This document shows, piece after piece, positions 11,090 to 23,132 of a stretch of 64,000 nucleotides of DNA (positions are counted from its first letter, which is position 1; each line of letters starts with the position of its first letter). This DNA is from Portulaca oleracea. Its lineage: Eukaryota > Streptophyta > Magnoliopsida > Caryophyllales > Portulacaceae. The translations under genes and the position numbers were made by a program. The notes beneath the pieces are model-generated. The model was not told the origin of the DNA. It saw nothing but the letters and a program-made list of their open reading frames with translations, and searched no databases. The stretch is taken from NCBI GenBank assembly GCA_029582165.1, contig CM055884.1:13272537-13336536 (forward strand), given 5' to 3'.

Positions 11090-12635
11090 GGGCCCACGCA
11101 GTCAGGGCTATTATGGATATCGTGAAGCAAAATTTCAGAGGCTTTTGGCCTACGTGGAGCATAGTGTCTAAGGACACGCGTGAGCTGATATATGATGAGT
11201 TCAAGGTAGAACCCGCTCCATTTTTTCATGCTTAATTAATATGAATTATTTCGTAATGGTTTAATTTGCATGTTTAAGTACACTCAATTGCTTAATTAAT
11301 TAATATGAATTAGTACGTGTATGTTTGCATATAATTGTCCATTTATAGGGGAAACTATGCCGAATTTTTTTCATGGTTTATTAATTAAAAGTTATGATGT
11401 ATATGTTGTTTTATTTGCCTGTTTAATTTTGCATGTATGATTTAAATATAGAAAAAATTCTGGTGGGAATCTCAACATGAGGCGTATATACGTGATTGGT
11501 TCATCAAGAGGGCTCGAAAACAGTATGCCGACACTATCGGCAAATCAAAAAGCGTTATTTGGCGGAAGAGGCAAGCCAAAATGGATTGTCGACGAAATTT
11601 GGGACAAATTCATTGCTCTATGGCAAGATCCCAAATTCAATGAAAAATCGAAGAATATGAGGCAAGGAAGATGAACGAAGATAAAGGTCCACCATCGCAC
11701 AAGGGGCCCGATTTCATTCGCATCGTCAAACATAAATTGTTAAGTTAATTAATTACGACTTTATTTATATCGCCTCACATATGTTTGATTTAACGTCTGA
11801 TTTAACGTTTGTACATATATGCACTTACGTGCGAAAGAAAAACGATGGAAAAGACCCTACTTTATGGGAACAATTGGCGACCCATGTGAAGCGAGGCAGT
11901 CGATGGGTGCACGATGCGTTCAAGCGGCAGGGTAAGTACCTTCATCCACAACGTTTAAGTTATTATATATACGTACATATATACGTACGAACATTAACTT
12001 TAATTCGCTTATTCCAATTATTCTTTCTATGTATCCACCAGAGATGCGAGCGATTATGAATCATACAAAGGAGATGGGCGCAGCGTGGGAGGATCGGCCA
12101 ACGATTCCCATCATGTCTGAAGACGAGTTTTGGCTTGACAAACAACTACAAATCCGGGGACACATCATAGGCATGGGGATGGTGGGGGAAGCTATGAAAG
12201 GGCAGTTCCCCCATATCGCATCGAGGAGACGGCCACGACGTCATAAGGACTCCGATAGCTTCGACATCCGAGCCACTATTACGGAGATGAACAGAGAGCT
12301 GCAGCGTCAACTCGAGCAAGAAAGGCAAAAAAACGAAGAAGAACGGCGCAGAATGGAGGAAGATTTCCAGAGAAGATTAGACAAAGAATCGTTGTTCGCT
12401 TACCCAGGTAAACCTTTTTTATCCATACTCACAACATTAAATTACTTACACGTACTAATAATTACCTATTTTATTTTGATTGTTTTTTATATCGTTCCAA
12501 ATTGTCGTTTGTCTACGGGAAGCCAATACCTTTTCCAATGTCGACGAATTGACCCAAGGTCACAATCAGGGTGGGGATAATCACGATGGGGAGGAAAGCG
12601 AAACTGATGACGATGCCGGCGCCGCTCAAGATTAA
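11090..12635 (+). pseudogene. TnpA-like (Transposase_24, Ptta/En/Spm) protein gene, frameshifted
   Basis: Five exons can be followed: about 11090..11205 (FRGFWPTWSIVSKDTRELIY), 11452..about 11738, 11838..11931 (DPTLWEQLATHVKRGSRWVH), 12042..12407 and 12523..12635, with GT-AG borders at most junctions. Exon 2 reads KKFWWESQHEAYIRDWF, then needs one frame change near 11545 (GGRGKPKWIVDEIWDKF) and another near 11660 (ARKMNEDKGPPSHKG). Exon 4 ends in a charged coiled coil (RELQRQLEQERQKNEEERRR). The C-terminus is acidic. This is the layout of plant Transposase_24 proteins, thought to bind subterminal repeats. The first exon and start codon are uncertain because the upstream deletion removed context. 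Confidence 0.75.
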
Positions 12636-12969
12636 TTATTTTGATAGTATTTTTAATTATATATATGAACATTTAAACTTTTTATTCATTATGTGTACGT
12701 AAGTACTTAGATTGTAAGTTGGATCCAAACAGCGATCGACATTTTTTTTTATGTTTTAATTTCGCACATATATACGTACAAATTAATTAACTTAATTAAC
12801 ATATATATAATATCACGTAAATACACATGATTAATTACATTAAATTATCTACCTAGATATGATATATATCCCTATCACTTAGAAAAATTTGAATTAACAA
12901 TAATAACTACTAATTAACTATAACTAAAATATGAATACATACATACGCGCGTAATTAATTGTTATAATA

Positions 12970-13150
12970 AATATTAAGAATAATAATAATAATAATAATA
13001 ATAGTGTTAATAAAAATTATTATATTAAGAATAATAATAATAATAATAATAGTGTTAATAAAAATTATAATATTAAGAATAATAATAATAATAGTGTTAA
13101 TAAATTTATCATATTAATAATAATAATATTATTATTAATATTTATTATAT
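12970..13150. repeat. (AAT)n-based minisatellite in the CACTA element
   Basis: Three shortening copies of a roughly 50-bp unit made of (AAT)n followed by AGTGTTAATAAAAATTAT lie in tandem, then merge into (TA)n. Confidence 0.8.
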
Positions 13151-13195
13151 ATATATATATACATAGCTAGCCGCGCCATTTTCATTATTAAATAC

Positions 13196-13326
13196 AGTTA
13201 AAAATGGCGTCTGTTACGCCTCCAAACAGACGCCAACCGAACAAAAATAGCGTCTGTTTGGATGCAAAACAGACGCCAATAGCACATAAATGGCGTCTGT
13301 TTGGCAACCAAAACAGACGCCATTTT
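13196..13326. repeat. Internal GGCGTCTG palindrome cluster
   Basis: Three inverted pairs of GGCGTCTGTT...AACAGACGCC lie more than 900 bp inside the right end, separated from the true right subterminal array by AT-rich sequence. They are probably outlying TnpA-binding sites or a duplicated piece of the subterminal array. Confidence 0.75.
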
Positions 13327-13971
13327 TGCTAATATATATGAACCCACGCTCAAATTTCCCTTCGACTTTTTCCCTCTCCCACATCTCCATTTCATTTCTC
13401 TCATCTCCTCTCATCTTCTTTCAATCTACTCTCATCCACACCACCAAAAATCCAATCCATGCCACATTGAAGGAATGGAAATTTTACAAGAGAAGATTTA
13501 ACATTGGAGATTGAAGATTGAAGATACAAGAATGAACTTTGAAGAATGAAGATTGAAAAATATTGAAGATATATATTATTTGTAATTTAGTTTTTATTTT
13601 TTCTTATTAGTTATAAAAATCAACATTATTAAAGTTGTATTATATATTTTCTTCAACTCGTTTAATGTATTAAATTTGTGTAAAAATTAACACACTATTA
13701 AAGATATATTCATTACCATTTTCATGTTATTATTTCTATAAATTGTATATATATATACAATTTATATATATGTTGTTATTTCTATGAATTGAAAGCCTCT
13801 ATATATGAAAATTGTACATGCATAAATTTGACATATATATATCATTTATATCAAAAAAATATTTTTTTCGCTCAATTAATATAATTTGACCCCATAAAAT
13901 ATATTATATAATGTAATTATTAAATTGGTTTTACAATATCTCACGTTTTTTTTATTTCTGGATAATAATAA

Positions 13972-14273
13972 TGGCGTCTGTTTTGGTCTAAACAGACGCC
14001 ATTTTATCTGCAATTTGGCGTCTGTTACTCCCAAAACAGACGCCATTTCTGTCTGACATATGCCTCGTTCCCGGTAAAGTCAGCGTCTGTATTTGGCGTC
14101 TGTTTAATAGCAGACGCCAATAATTAAGCGTCTGATTTAAACAGACGCCTTTTAAAAAAGGCGTTATATGTTTTGGCGTCCGTCAAAATCAGACGCCAAA
14201 ACCATTTAGGCGTCTGTTAAACCCCATTTCAGACGCTTATACCAGACGCTTTTTAGGGCCAATTCTACTAGTG
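13972..14273. repeat. Right subterminal GGCGTCTG repeat array of the CACTA element
   Basis: A dense series of GGCGTCTG and CAGACGCC motifs, several as close inverted pairs, leads to the right CACTA terminus. It mirrors the array at 7169..7600. Confidence 0.85.
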
Positions 14274-14277
14274 TATG

Positions 14278-14487
14278 TTACATGCACCTAAAAACATGTA
14301 CTATGGGTAAATATAAGTAAACAATTATATTATTAAAATTGAACAATAAGTAGATATGAATGAACAATTACACTATTAAGAGTTCACAACAATAGGTATG
14401 AATGAACAATTATACTATTGAAATTTGAGAGTAAACAATAATCATATTTAAAGCACATGCTCCAAGAGTATGTAATAAATTGCACTT
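14278..14487. repeat. Dispersed repeat, copy A (GAACAATTA family)
   Basis: Sequence of the form TATGAATGAACAATTA...CTATT is repeated two to three times within about 200 bp and bounded by ACATG...CACATGCTCC motifs. A second copy with the same order of motifs lies at 55163..55345. It is probably a small non-autonomous element; I could not define a target duplication. Confidence 0.6.
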
Positions 14488-15094
14488 TTACAGCATTTCA
14501 AGTGTTGTAGCCCCTTAGTAATTGTTTGTAGAAATACACAACACATTATATCGTTCAGCTCTTACAAACAAATTTGACATTCATAGCTACTTTACTCGTT
14601 CATGAACTTACAATGTGGACATATTTCTTCAAATTCAAGACAAAAATAGCATGTCTAGTTTCCTCTTTTATTTCAGTAAGAAGAATAGCAAGTAATTTCA
14701 AGTTCAAGACTGCAATAGCAAGTAAATCGTATCGACAAAATGACTGATCTACTAAACCAGTATCCGTTCAGAAACAATAGATAGGCGGATTCAAATAATC
14801 GACGGTTCGAAAATGGGAACATCCTCTCTATTTTTGTCCCATCGGTCTACCTCCTATTCATGTCGAAATTATTCAAATATACGCGTGGCTTTGCCCATTT
14901 TAGGGAAGAATAGAAGGAGAAGATGAATTTATTTAGTCGCTAAATAATTACAGAATCAAAATGACTAGCAAATCACTCAAAATTGTGAGAATAATGAAAC
15001 ACAAAATTACACAAACTTGTCAAAACAGAATGAAGAGAAGTGTATTTGGTTGGAGTGAGATGGAAAGGTTAATGTGAATGACTGAGAAGGTGCT

Positions 15095-18000
15095 CTATAG
15101 CCTGTGAGCTTCCTGAGGTATGAACAACTCATCGTAATCGTCAACCACCACCTGCACAGTAACAGTACAAGGAAAAAAGATGGAAAAGAAATTAACATGG
15201 AGAAAAAAATTAGTAACCGGAGGCGAACATTCGGCGAGATCACATATGTAAGGGACTTAAGGCTATGTTCTTTTCAACTTATTATAAGTACTTACAATCA
15301 CCACCAATTGGTACCTACGAGCACCAATCAGAACTCATCAACACTAGGTCATGTTTCAAAGTTCTATTTTTATGAGACCTGGCAAACGGGTGAATCAGTT
15401 CAGGTGAGGTTTGGGTTCAGGCTCACTTCGGGCAAGTCTTATTCGGGTTGGTTTGGGTGAGGTTCTTTCGGGTTGGGTTTTGATCCGATTTGGGGTCATT
15501 CAAGTGTGAATCTTAACCAGATCAGTTTTGAGCTGCGGTTTCAGATCGTTTTCGGGTCGGTTTTTCTTCATGTCAAGATCGAGACCAGGTCGGTCTCCCA
15601 TCTGGGTGTCGGGTCGGTCTGGGATCGGGTTTCGAGTCATGGGTCAGTTTGCCGGGCCTAAATTCCATCGATTAACACTCATTAGTAATAAGTTGCTTAA
15701 GTTGAAATGAACAAGCCCTAGATACAGAAAATATTCTTTTCAACTTTCCGATTGACCCACATTAATTTTGATCTAAATAAAAAGTAAAAAGTAATATTTA
15801 CTTGGTAATGTTGTCCTCTGTATGTGTAGTCAACCAGCAACTTCTTAGGCTCGCTGGGGCACGGGTCGCAGAAGCCCATGATGCCTGATTTCTTCACACC
15901 TTTGTGAAGCTGCAAACACACAGTTTTTCACGCCCACAAAACGTTAGTTCTTTGGAAATAAGCTACTAGGTGATGGGAATGCTAAACATACCCCCTTGAT
16001 TCCTTAAGAACGGTCACTGTTGACTTTTCACGTACCATTTTAACGTTCAATTTCTAACATTATGTATTTACAAAAACTACATCACTATATTCATACAAAA
16101 GTACTTTTCACAGCAAATTTGATAATTTTGATTTCATATTTTAAATCGTTACATATATTCAACAATTAATGGTCAAAATTTGCACAAGTTAACTGCACAC
16201 ACCCCATAGCAACTAATACTATCGCAAATTTGAGCAGTAATACTAGCTGAACTTAGCATCACTCCCATACTGAACAGCTAATTGTCATCCTCTTGTCTCT
16301 CATTCGACAACAACAAAATCAATCACAAACGAACTACCATGCAACATGCTCAAATTCAGAACTTACATGGACAACAAAGGAAAAAAGAAAAACGAAAAAG
16401 AAAGAATGGCGACCATACCTTAAGTTGCCCCAAATCAGTGACCAAGAAATTGAGAGGTAAGGTAACATCAAGGACCTGTGAAGCCAAATCGTCGTCCAAT
16501 TCTCCTGATTCTTCCACCAGCTTCTTCAAAGCTTTAGCATTTCCATAGACTGCTTTTCTGATGATCAACCCGCCGAGTTCGATTTGTTTGTTTTTCTTTC
16601 TGTTTGCAACGTTTTCTAACAGCTTCTGAGCCTTCTCAGCAGCAGCCTTAGCCTCTTTAACCTAGTCAAGAGTCCATGTCAGCTGCCGGTCGTTTGTTGG
16701 AGAGTGAGCAATATGGCAAAAGTTGGGTAAATTCGGGTCGGGTTAAATCAGTTGATGTCAAAATTTGGAAGATAGATTAGTGTTTGTTATCCAGTTGTTT
16801 TGGGGATGGACGGACAATTTGGGCAGACCTAAACTATGGTAAAAGTTGGGTTCTGATAACATAGCGCCTGAGCTTTTGGTACGGAAAATCTGACAGTACC
16901 CCCATGGAGCCGGTAAAATTTTGACCAACCCGGAAAAAAACAGGGTACGGTCATAGATTTTTTGTCCGAACTTGACATTCACCTAATTGACCAAATATTC
17001 GGACACAATTTTTCTATTGTACGAATTCGAATTTGACCCGAGTTTGGGACTGACTGTCCAACCTTAAATGGTTATCAGACGCCAATTTTCAACGATTTGA
17101 CCGACCTGAATTTGACCCGGATCTGTATTTTTGTTAGCGCTTAACCGTGTTTTTTTGTGACAAAGAAATTCCGGTAACCGGGTCGGACAAAAAATTGTCA
17201 GATCTAGTGGGAAGGGAAGGGAAGTGAAGTTGTATACCTGCGCAGAAGTTTTCTCCATGTTCTCTTTCGCCTTTTGCTTTTCCCGTTTAAGGTAATAAGG
17301 CTTGACAACAAATTTCTACAACACAAACACGGGACAAGAAAAGCATCACATCAATGCCCAAAGAATACTTCAAAGATTTGAAAGTCCATATCAAAGCAAG
17401 AGCCAACCTTGAGAGTGAAATAAAGAGATGTTGGAAGGACAAATGCCCCTGCTGCAAATATAGGATTGATATACCTCGTTAGGAGGATCTGCAAAGAGTT
17501 TCAACAGGTGTCAATCAATGAAGCAGATCACCCAAGAATAGATTCCAAGAACCAAAATTTCAAAGAAAGAAAAGTATAGATGCAAATTACAAAGAAAATC
17601 AAGATGTTGACGTATTCCCAAGATTCGGGTGTGTTCTGTGGTGGGTATGTCACCCATTTTAACCCGACATAAACTTACCCTTTCTTTTCATTAACTTTCC
17701 GAAACTTACCTAATATCACCCAGCCCAAAGTTACCAAACTTTACCCAACCTTGCCTTACCTCTAAAAGAACACACAATCTAAGGATACCACAAGCACAAC
17801 CTTTCTCATGTTCTTTCCGTTGTGACTTTCTGAACCTTACCTAAATTTACTCAATCTTACCTCGTTTGACAAGTTGTCACACAATTTTTTTTTAATTCCT
17901 ATCACATTTACAACTTTCTACAGAATATTATGTATATTTACAACTTTCTGCAAACCTTATTCTACCACCCTTATCTTACCAACGGAAAGATCATGACCAG

Positions 18001-21000
18001 ATGGGTAAAGAGTTGAGCATCTGATGAGAGAACTCATAAAAGTAATTAAGATCAGAGTAACACTTACCGGAACTATTAACTTCTGGCCACCGCGATGGAG
18101 TTCAAACTTCCAAAAGATGCCCTACCAAGACAAGGGAGAAAACGAAATCCGGTTACTGCTAATTAGAAGTAGAAGGCAGCCTCTATTCACAATTTCACAC
18201 ACTACAGCTCCATGTGCAAAGATTATTAGCTGAAATTAAGAAAATAGCACGTGTAGTTGGGCCTTACCTGAATCCCAATTGAGTACAACAATCGTACGGT
18301 ACTGAAATTAGATATCTTTCGTCCACCGCCAATTTCTAGTTCGAGAGCATTGCTACGAAGAAGAAAAAATTCCCATCACACGGTGCACTAGAAAGAGATG
18401 AAAAAACAATACTGTCTGCATCCCTAGAAACTTGTCAAATTTTGAAAAGTTACTTGATGTGCCGGATCCCGTATAACAAGTGTTACAGAAACAAGAGAAC
18501 GTCATGAAAAGTCTTTTTTTTTAATTAATAAAACAATTTTTTTCTTAATAAAAAGTACATGAACAGACCTTCCTACTCTGCCTGCTATACGGCCATGGGA
18601 CTTTGCTGAGAACCTATGAGTGTAGTGAGCGGACGCCCCAAAAGAGCCTGTGCCAAACTGTTGAACCACAAACAGTCAATCAAAATAGAAACAAAGGTGT
18701 CTTTGCAAAGTCAAAACAATAATGTTGACTGTTGAAACCTAGTTGCCACTCAATGATGCAACTCATAGTCATAGACAACCATAAAAGAAGCAAGATTGGT
18801 GAACAAAAGAATTCCATTATAAAGCACGTATATTAAAAGGATTATGTAAATATACCCCTGACATTTGCAATAACACAAGGTCCCATTAAACAAGGTTTTA
18901 GGTTTTAGCATTGTGAATGAGAAAGATCTTAGATGAGAGACTCCATTTATGGAGACTAAATCTCCATTATAAAGCATAGGATTATACACATAGCGCCCCC
19001 CCCCCCCCCCCTTTTTCTCTCTCCAGTCGTCATTTTTCCAGTGAAAATTCGGTTTTTTTTTCCACTTTTATGCTTGAGTAATGACATTTTCTCCACACTT
19101 TAAATATGTAATGGTAGAATTTAGGTTTGTCAAACCAAGTTCATCAAAAGTAAATCCACAGCAGAAATAATCTTTCACAACAGAAGGTATTGACCATTGA
19201 GCATTGACACAGTTTTCTCAGTACAGCAGAACAAGTCCGAAAACTACAAGGAATCAAGTACTAATTTTAACTCAAATCCTTGAATTAAACATTACCCAAA
19301 CAATCTACGCGTACCTTTATCTCTCCAGCAGCAGACCTTCTCTCTTCTTTCTTCTGCCATCCAACTGAGATGGACGACTCATTTCCAAGAAGGAAATGTA
19401 TCTGAAACGTTTTAACACGAGAATGTTAGTATCTAGTATCAACCGAAATGGTTCCAAGAATTCACAACAAACCTCCAATCCTTCTTACACCATTTTGAAA
19501 CCACTTCTTATGTAAGTTAATTCCTTAACATGATGTAACAAGGCCATACTATATTTTGGTTATTCCACATGTGATATTTGGAGTATTTGAAGAGAGAGGA
19601 ACCAAAAGTTTTTTTTAGGGAAACTCCTCTTTAGCGCTTGAACGACAATTTTATCAAGTCTCTCTTCTTTTGGGCTAAAGGGAAATTTTAGTTCTTCCTC
19701 TTTTGATGTAGTATCTTTTGTGGATAGTCTTTATTTTGGTTGTATATAATTTTGTTGATGCTTCCTAAACATCTAATGTTTTCTATAATTAACATATCTA
19801 TATTTTTCCTATGAAAAAAATATTACAAGGTCATACTATAAGAACTGAAAATTTTAAAATAGCAATGGAAATGAGAGGCATACATTTCCATTTGAAGTGG
19901 GAGACAATTGACGAGTCCACACATTGGAAAGATTGATCGATCCATCTTTTAGTGACATTGCCAGTCCCAAAGTGGCGTTGGAGTGAGGCGACAAGTTGCT
20001 GCAGAAATAGTCAAATTGGTGACCTCTTGAAATACAAATAAAAACAACTACTATCCCCAGTGTAGTCACTATCAAACAAAAAAAAAAAAAAAAAAAAAAA
20101 CATCACGAAAATGCAACTATTTGGGATTGATCAAACTAATTCAGAACGCTGCCCCCAATAAGGAAAAATCATACCACTTACCCTGAAGTTTGCACGCCGA
20201 TGAGTGAACGAAGACCAGCAGAAGCCATGTATTCAACAGAAGTATCTGCTGCCACTTGATGCCTAAGAACAACAGTAGCAGCTCCACCCCCAGAATTGCC
20301 TGTAACAGCTAAGTTTCCACCAATAGCAACCGCAACACGTTTGGATAATTGAGACTGCACCTCACTGGCCATAGCCATTCTGACATTGACATACATACAA
20401 ACATTGACCAAAAAGAAAAAAATTAACAATGATGATGATAAACGATAGTTGAAAGATAAAATGGAACAATTCATAATTACCAGGATCACTACATGCCCCT
20501 ACAGTCCCGTTCCAAGAACAATCATTCCAAAGCCAAAACTAGACTAATGTGTTCTTTTGGAGGCAAGCTAAGGTCGGGTAAATTTGCGTAAACTTAGATA
20601 GTGTTGGTAATATCTGGTAAGTTTCGGTAAAAGTAATAGAAATGATGGATAAATTTGGATTAGGTGAATTTAGGTGAAATTTGGTTATTACCCCTAAAAG
20701 AACACACCGGGGAGCAAGTGAGCCGGCAAGCGTTTCCAGTAATTATGAGCATTGAACTAACTAATTGCATTGGTAAAGGGCAAACAGAGACATTATATGT
20801 TCAATCTATGCAAACCAAGTTTCACAAGGCTTCAATGCAAATAAGCAACTCAATCAATACAGGCCAAAAAGTTTGCAGCAAGAGCTCACATATTTGAGCA
20901 ATTAGGATCTAAAGACGAACAAATTACTTACCCCTTAATAATGCCATCACCCTCCAAAAATTGCGGCAACGACACATTCGCCAGAATCGAGCCCGTAGGT

Positions 21001-23073
21001 CGAAGATGGGCCATCTTCTCCAATTCCTTGCTACGTCGCAACCTTTCCAGCTCCTCCTTGATCTCTTCCACTTTATTCAGCTTTGGTCCAACTTCTAGTC
21101 CAGATGTTAACCCTTCCATACCATATATATCGTATATCTGTCTTTTATTCTCATCTGAGAGGATTTCATACGCCTCACATATACGCTGGAAATTCTGCGT
21201 AGCAATTTCTTTCATCTGAAATGAAGCAACAAGAAATTTTCAAAAATTTTCACCTCAAAAGGTCAGAGTAAAATGGACAGACATGATGAGAAGAATTTCA
21301 GGACACTGCACACTTAGTCATGCAACCTCAACTATTCAAAAGAATCCAGTTTTCAAAATACAGAACCTCAATGGGGCACAATCCTAGTAAAAATTTAAGC
21401 AATGGGTAATTGGGATTGCACAGTGGTGCACCGGGGAACAGATTTTACAACAAATATTAAGTTTGTACTCTAATTCACTGCTTCAATGGTTTTCAATCTA
21501 GTTTGCAACACAAACAACCTTTGTGTAACTTTGTGGGTAAGCAATGAGGAAAACATAGCCAAAACCATGATGAGCCTAGATTGAGCTAAGAACGTCTAAA
21601 GGACTCAATAGTAATGGATCACCCATATAATTACGATGCACCTTCTTACAGAAATCCGTATACTACGAAACGCTTTCTTGAGGCATCTCAAGTTCTCAAT
21701 CATAAATGTGTTACGATGAATGACCTATTGGAAAGTGTTAGAATATCCCTTGAATCTGTTTTAGCCCCCTTTGCAGACTTAGCACGATGGTCTCACATGT
21801 GATGTATAGCTAGTTAGTTCCCTATATATGTAAAATACGTATCTATATTCCTCTCATCATATTAACAAAACTATCCATCTCTTCAGCCTATGGATGTAAC
21901 TAACACATTGTTAGTGAACCTGTTAACTCTGTGTATTATCTTTCAACTTTGTTCTTACTTTCTCGCATCCGCTATAACAAAAAGTTTAAGGGCAATTCAC
22001 ATTGTAAAGGTTCACCAAATCTATAATACCAATCTAGTAACGACCTAAACTAAGTAGTCGAAAGTAAAAGTCCTATGGTAAGTGGTAACTCCCACCAAGT
22101 GACAACCGTCGAAGATCATTCCTCTTCAAAACAAGATTGGATAGCAAAAGAAAAAGGACAAGTTGAACCAGAAGAATAGTGATGTCTGCACAACTACAAC
22201 AGCTCTAGTGTGGGTCCTACTTTCACAAAGTATGGGGAGATCCACACGTAGTCAGTCTTATCTCAACAAACATCACAGTTCATGGGTCTTGGGGATCCAG
22301 ATATAAGAACTAGAATAACAACGTTAAACACCTATTCATATAGAACAGTGATGATAGCAAATATCTAGTATCTACCTAGTTACAGCTTAGAAGGAGGAAA
22401 CTAAACAAACATATTGAAAGGAAACTACTCAGAAACATGATTCAAGTAAGTCTAGCTGCTTCGGATTCGGGAAAACTAGAACATTGTTTCAATCTTTACA
22501 CTTTAGTGCATGCAAAACCAGGATAGTACACAGCTATATTGCATCACACATTTACACATTATACAAGAACAATGCATTACATATTAGTTGAAACAAATAC
22601 CCTAAAAACTAATATTGAAATGAGCATAGAGTCAAATTTTCATCAATTAATGGTCAATAACCATAAAAATTAAAACTCACTACTTCAATACCAAATCAAT
22701 CAGCACAAATACCAATCAATATAAACCCAAATAGCAATTTAGACAATAATCACCAAAATTCCCCCTGAATCAGCCCCCTAACATCAATGAGACTCGCTAA
22801 ACTTCTGGTACAAAACCCAGAAACCCGATAAACCCCAAACACCAATCAGATTAAATCAAAACCCAATCCAAATTCAAACAAGCCACAAAAAAAATGCAGA
22901 AGAAATCAATCAAGAGAGAATAGTAATACTTGGGAGTCTTGATACTTATCGGGATGATAAATTTGAGCCCACTGACGATAAGCTTTGCGAATATCTTCGG
23001 TAGAAGCATCTGGGGAGATGTGAAGCAGAGCGTATAACTCTCGATTGGGAGGTCCATCGTCTTTGTCCTCCAT
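15095..23073 (-). CDS. OWL1: DnaJ/J-domain protein, DNAJC11-like (OWL1-type), 13 exons
   Basis: Minus-strand CDS, exons in order: 23073..22930, 21215..20932, 20379..20182, 19998..19884, 19401..19315, 18657..18569, 18352..18268, 18121..18068, 17488..17408, 17315..17238, 16661..16419, 15909..15802, 15151..15095. All introns are GT-AG, phases agree, and the total of 1623 nt encodes 540 aa, close to the size known for plant DNAJC11 homologues. The J domain covers residues about 12..80 with the Hsp70-stimulating HPD at 40..42 and [18 protein letters not shown] middle region (about 140..350) is predicted beta-rich. A membrane-like segment ([19 protein letters not shown]) starts at 353, and a charged helix then the DUF3395 region run from about 380 to the end ([17 protein letters not shown], ending EAHRL). 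Human DNAJC11 is a mitochondrial cristae-organising protein; the Arabidopsis homologue I recall is OWL1, tied to very-low-fluence light responses. The function here is inferred from family. The ATG chosen opens directly into the J domain. Confidence 0.95.
15374..15660. mobile_element. hAT-like miniature element in intron 12 of the DNAJC11-like gene
   Basis: The ends GAGACCTGGCAAAC and (inverted) TAGGCCCGGCAAAC form imperfect terminal repeats around 287 bp rich in GGGTCGG and GGGTTGG strings. This composition is common in plant hAT miniature elements. The flanking eight bases match only partly, so the family call is tentative. Confidence 0.55.
16690..17060. repeat. Repeat-derived sequence in intron 10 (GGGTCGGG-type)
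   Basis: Intron sequence with scattered strings such as TTCGGGTCGGGTTAAATCAG and TTTGACCCGA in both orientations resembles the element at 15374..15660, but clear termini were not found. Confidence 0.35.
17629..17775. mobile_element. Miniature inverted-repeat element in intron 8
   Basis: GTGTGTTCTGT at the left and AAAAGAACACAC at the right form short terminal inverted repeats around 147 bp with many TTACC/AACTTTACC strings. A related element lies in intron 2 (20548..20706). No clear target duplication seen. Confidence 0.55.
18996..19011. repeat. Poly(C) tract in intron 5
   Basis: Sixteen consecutive C followed by T-rich sequence; prone to length error. Confidence 0.9.
20548..20706. mobile_element. 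Miniature inverted-repeat element in intron 2
   Basis: TGTGTTCTTTTGGAGG at the left and CCTAAAAGAACACA at the right are inverted repeats around 159 bp. The interior (GGTAAATTT, AGTTTCGGTAAA) is the reverse of strings in the intron 8 element at 17629..17775, so the two belong to one family in opposite orientation. Confidence 0.55.
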
Positions 23074-23111
23074 TGGAGAAGGGCTCCTGAGTTCTAGGTT
23101 TAATTTTCTCT

Positions 23112-23132
23112 TTTAGGGTTTAGGGTTTAGGG
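23112..23132 (-). promoter_or_regulatory. Triple telo-box in the leader of the DNAJC11-like gene
   Basis: Three perfect tandem CCCTAAA units, read in the direction of the gene, lie 39..59 bp before its ATG. AAACCCTAA telo-boxes are known 5'-end elements of plant housekeeping and growth-related genes, often near the transcription start. A regulatory role here is inferred. Confidence 0.7.

Larger units (their letters stand above)
7169..14273 (+). mobile_element. CACTA (En/Spm-type) transposon, 7.1 kb, internally deleted
   Basis: The left terminus CACTAATAGAATTGG and the inverted right terminus CACTAGTAGAATTGG differ at one base. The element is flanked by TAT on both sides (7166..7168 and 14274..14276), the three-base duplication of CACTA elements. 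Subterminal regions are packed with GGCGTCTG in both orientations, the expected TnpA-type binding arrays. Inside are a truncated TnpD-like gene (9950..11011), a frameshifted TnpA-like gene (about 11090..12635) and a large inverted repeat (9136..9792). A CT/GA-rich leader near 7615..7680 ends in CAG|GTAATT, a plausible first-exon donor. It could be mobilised only in trans. Confidence 0.93.

Noticed and set aside
15007..15094. Poly(A) signal for the DNAJC11-like gene
   Set aside because: Only weak AAUAAA-like strings occur on the minus strand after the stop; no site could be preferred from sequence alone.
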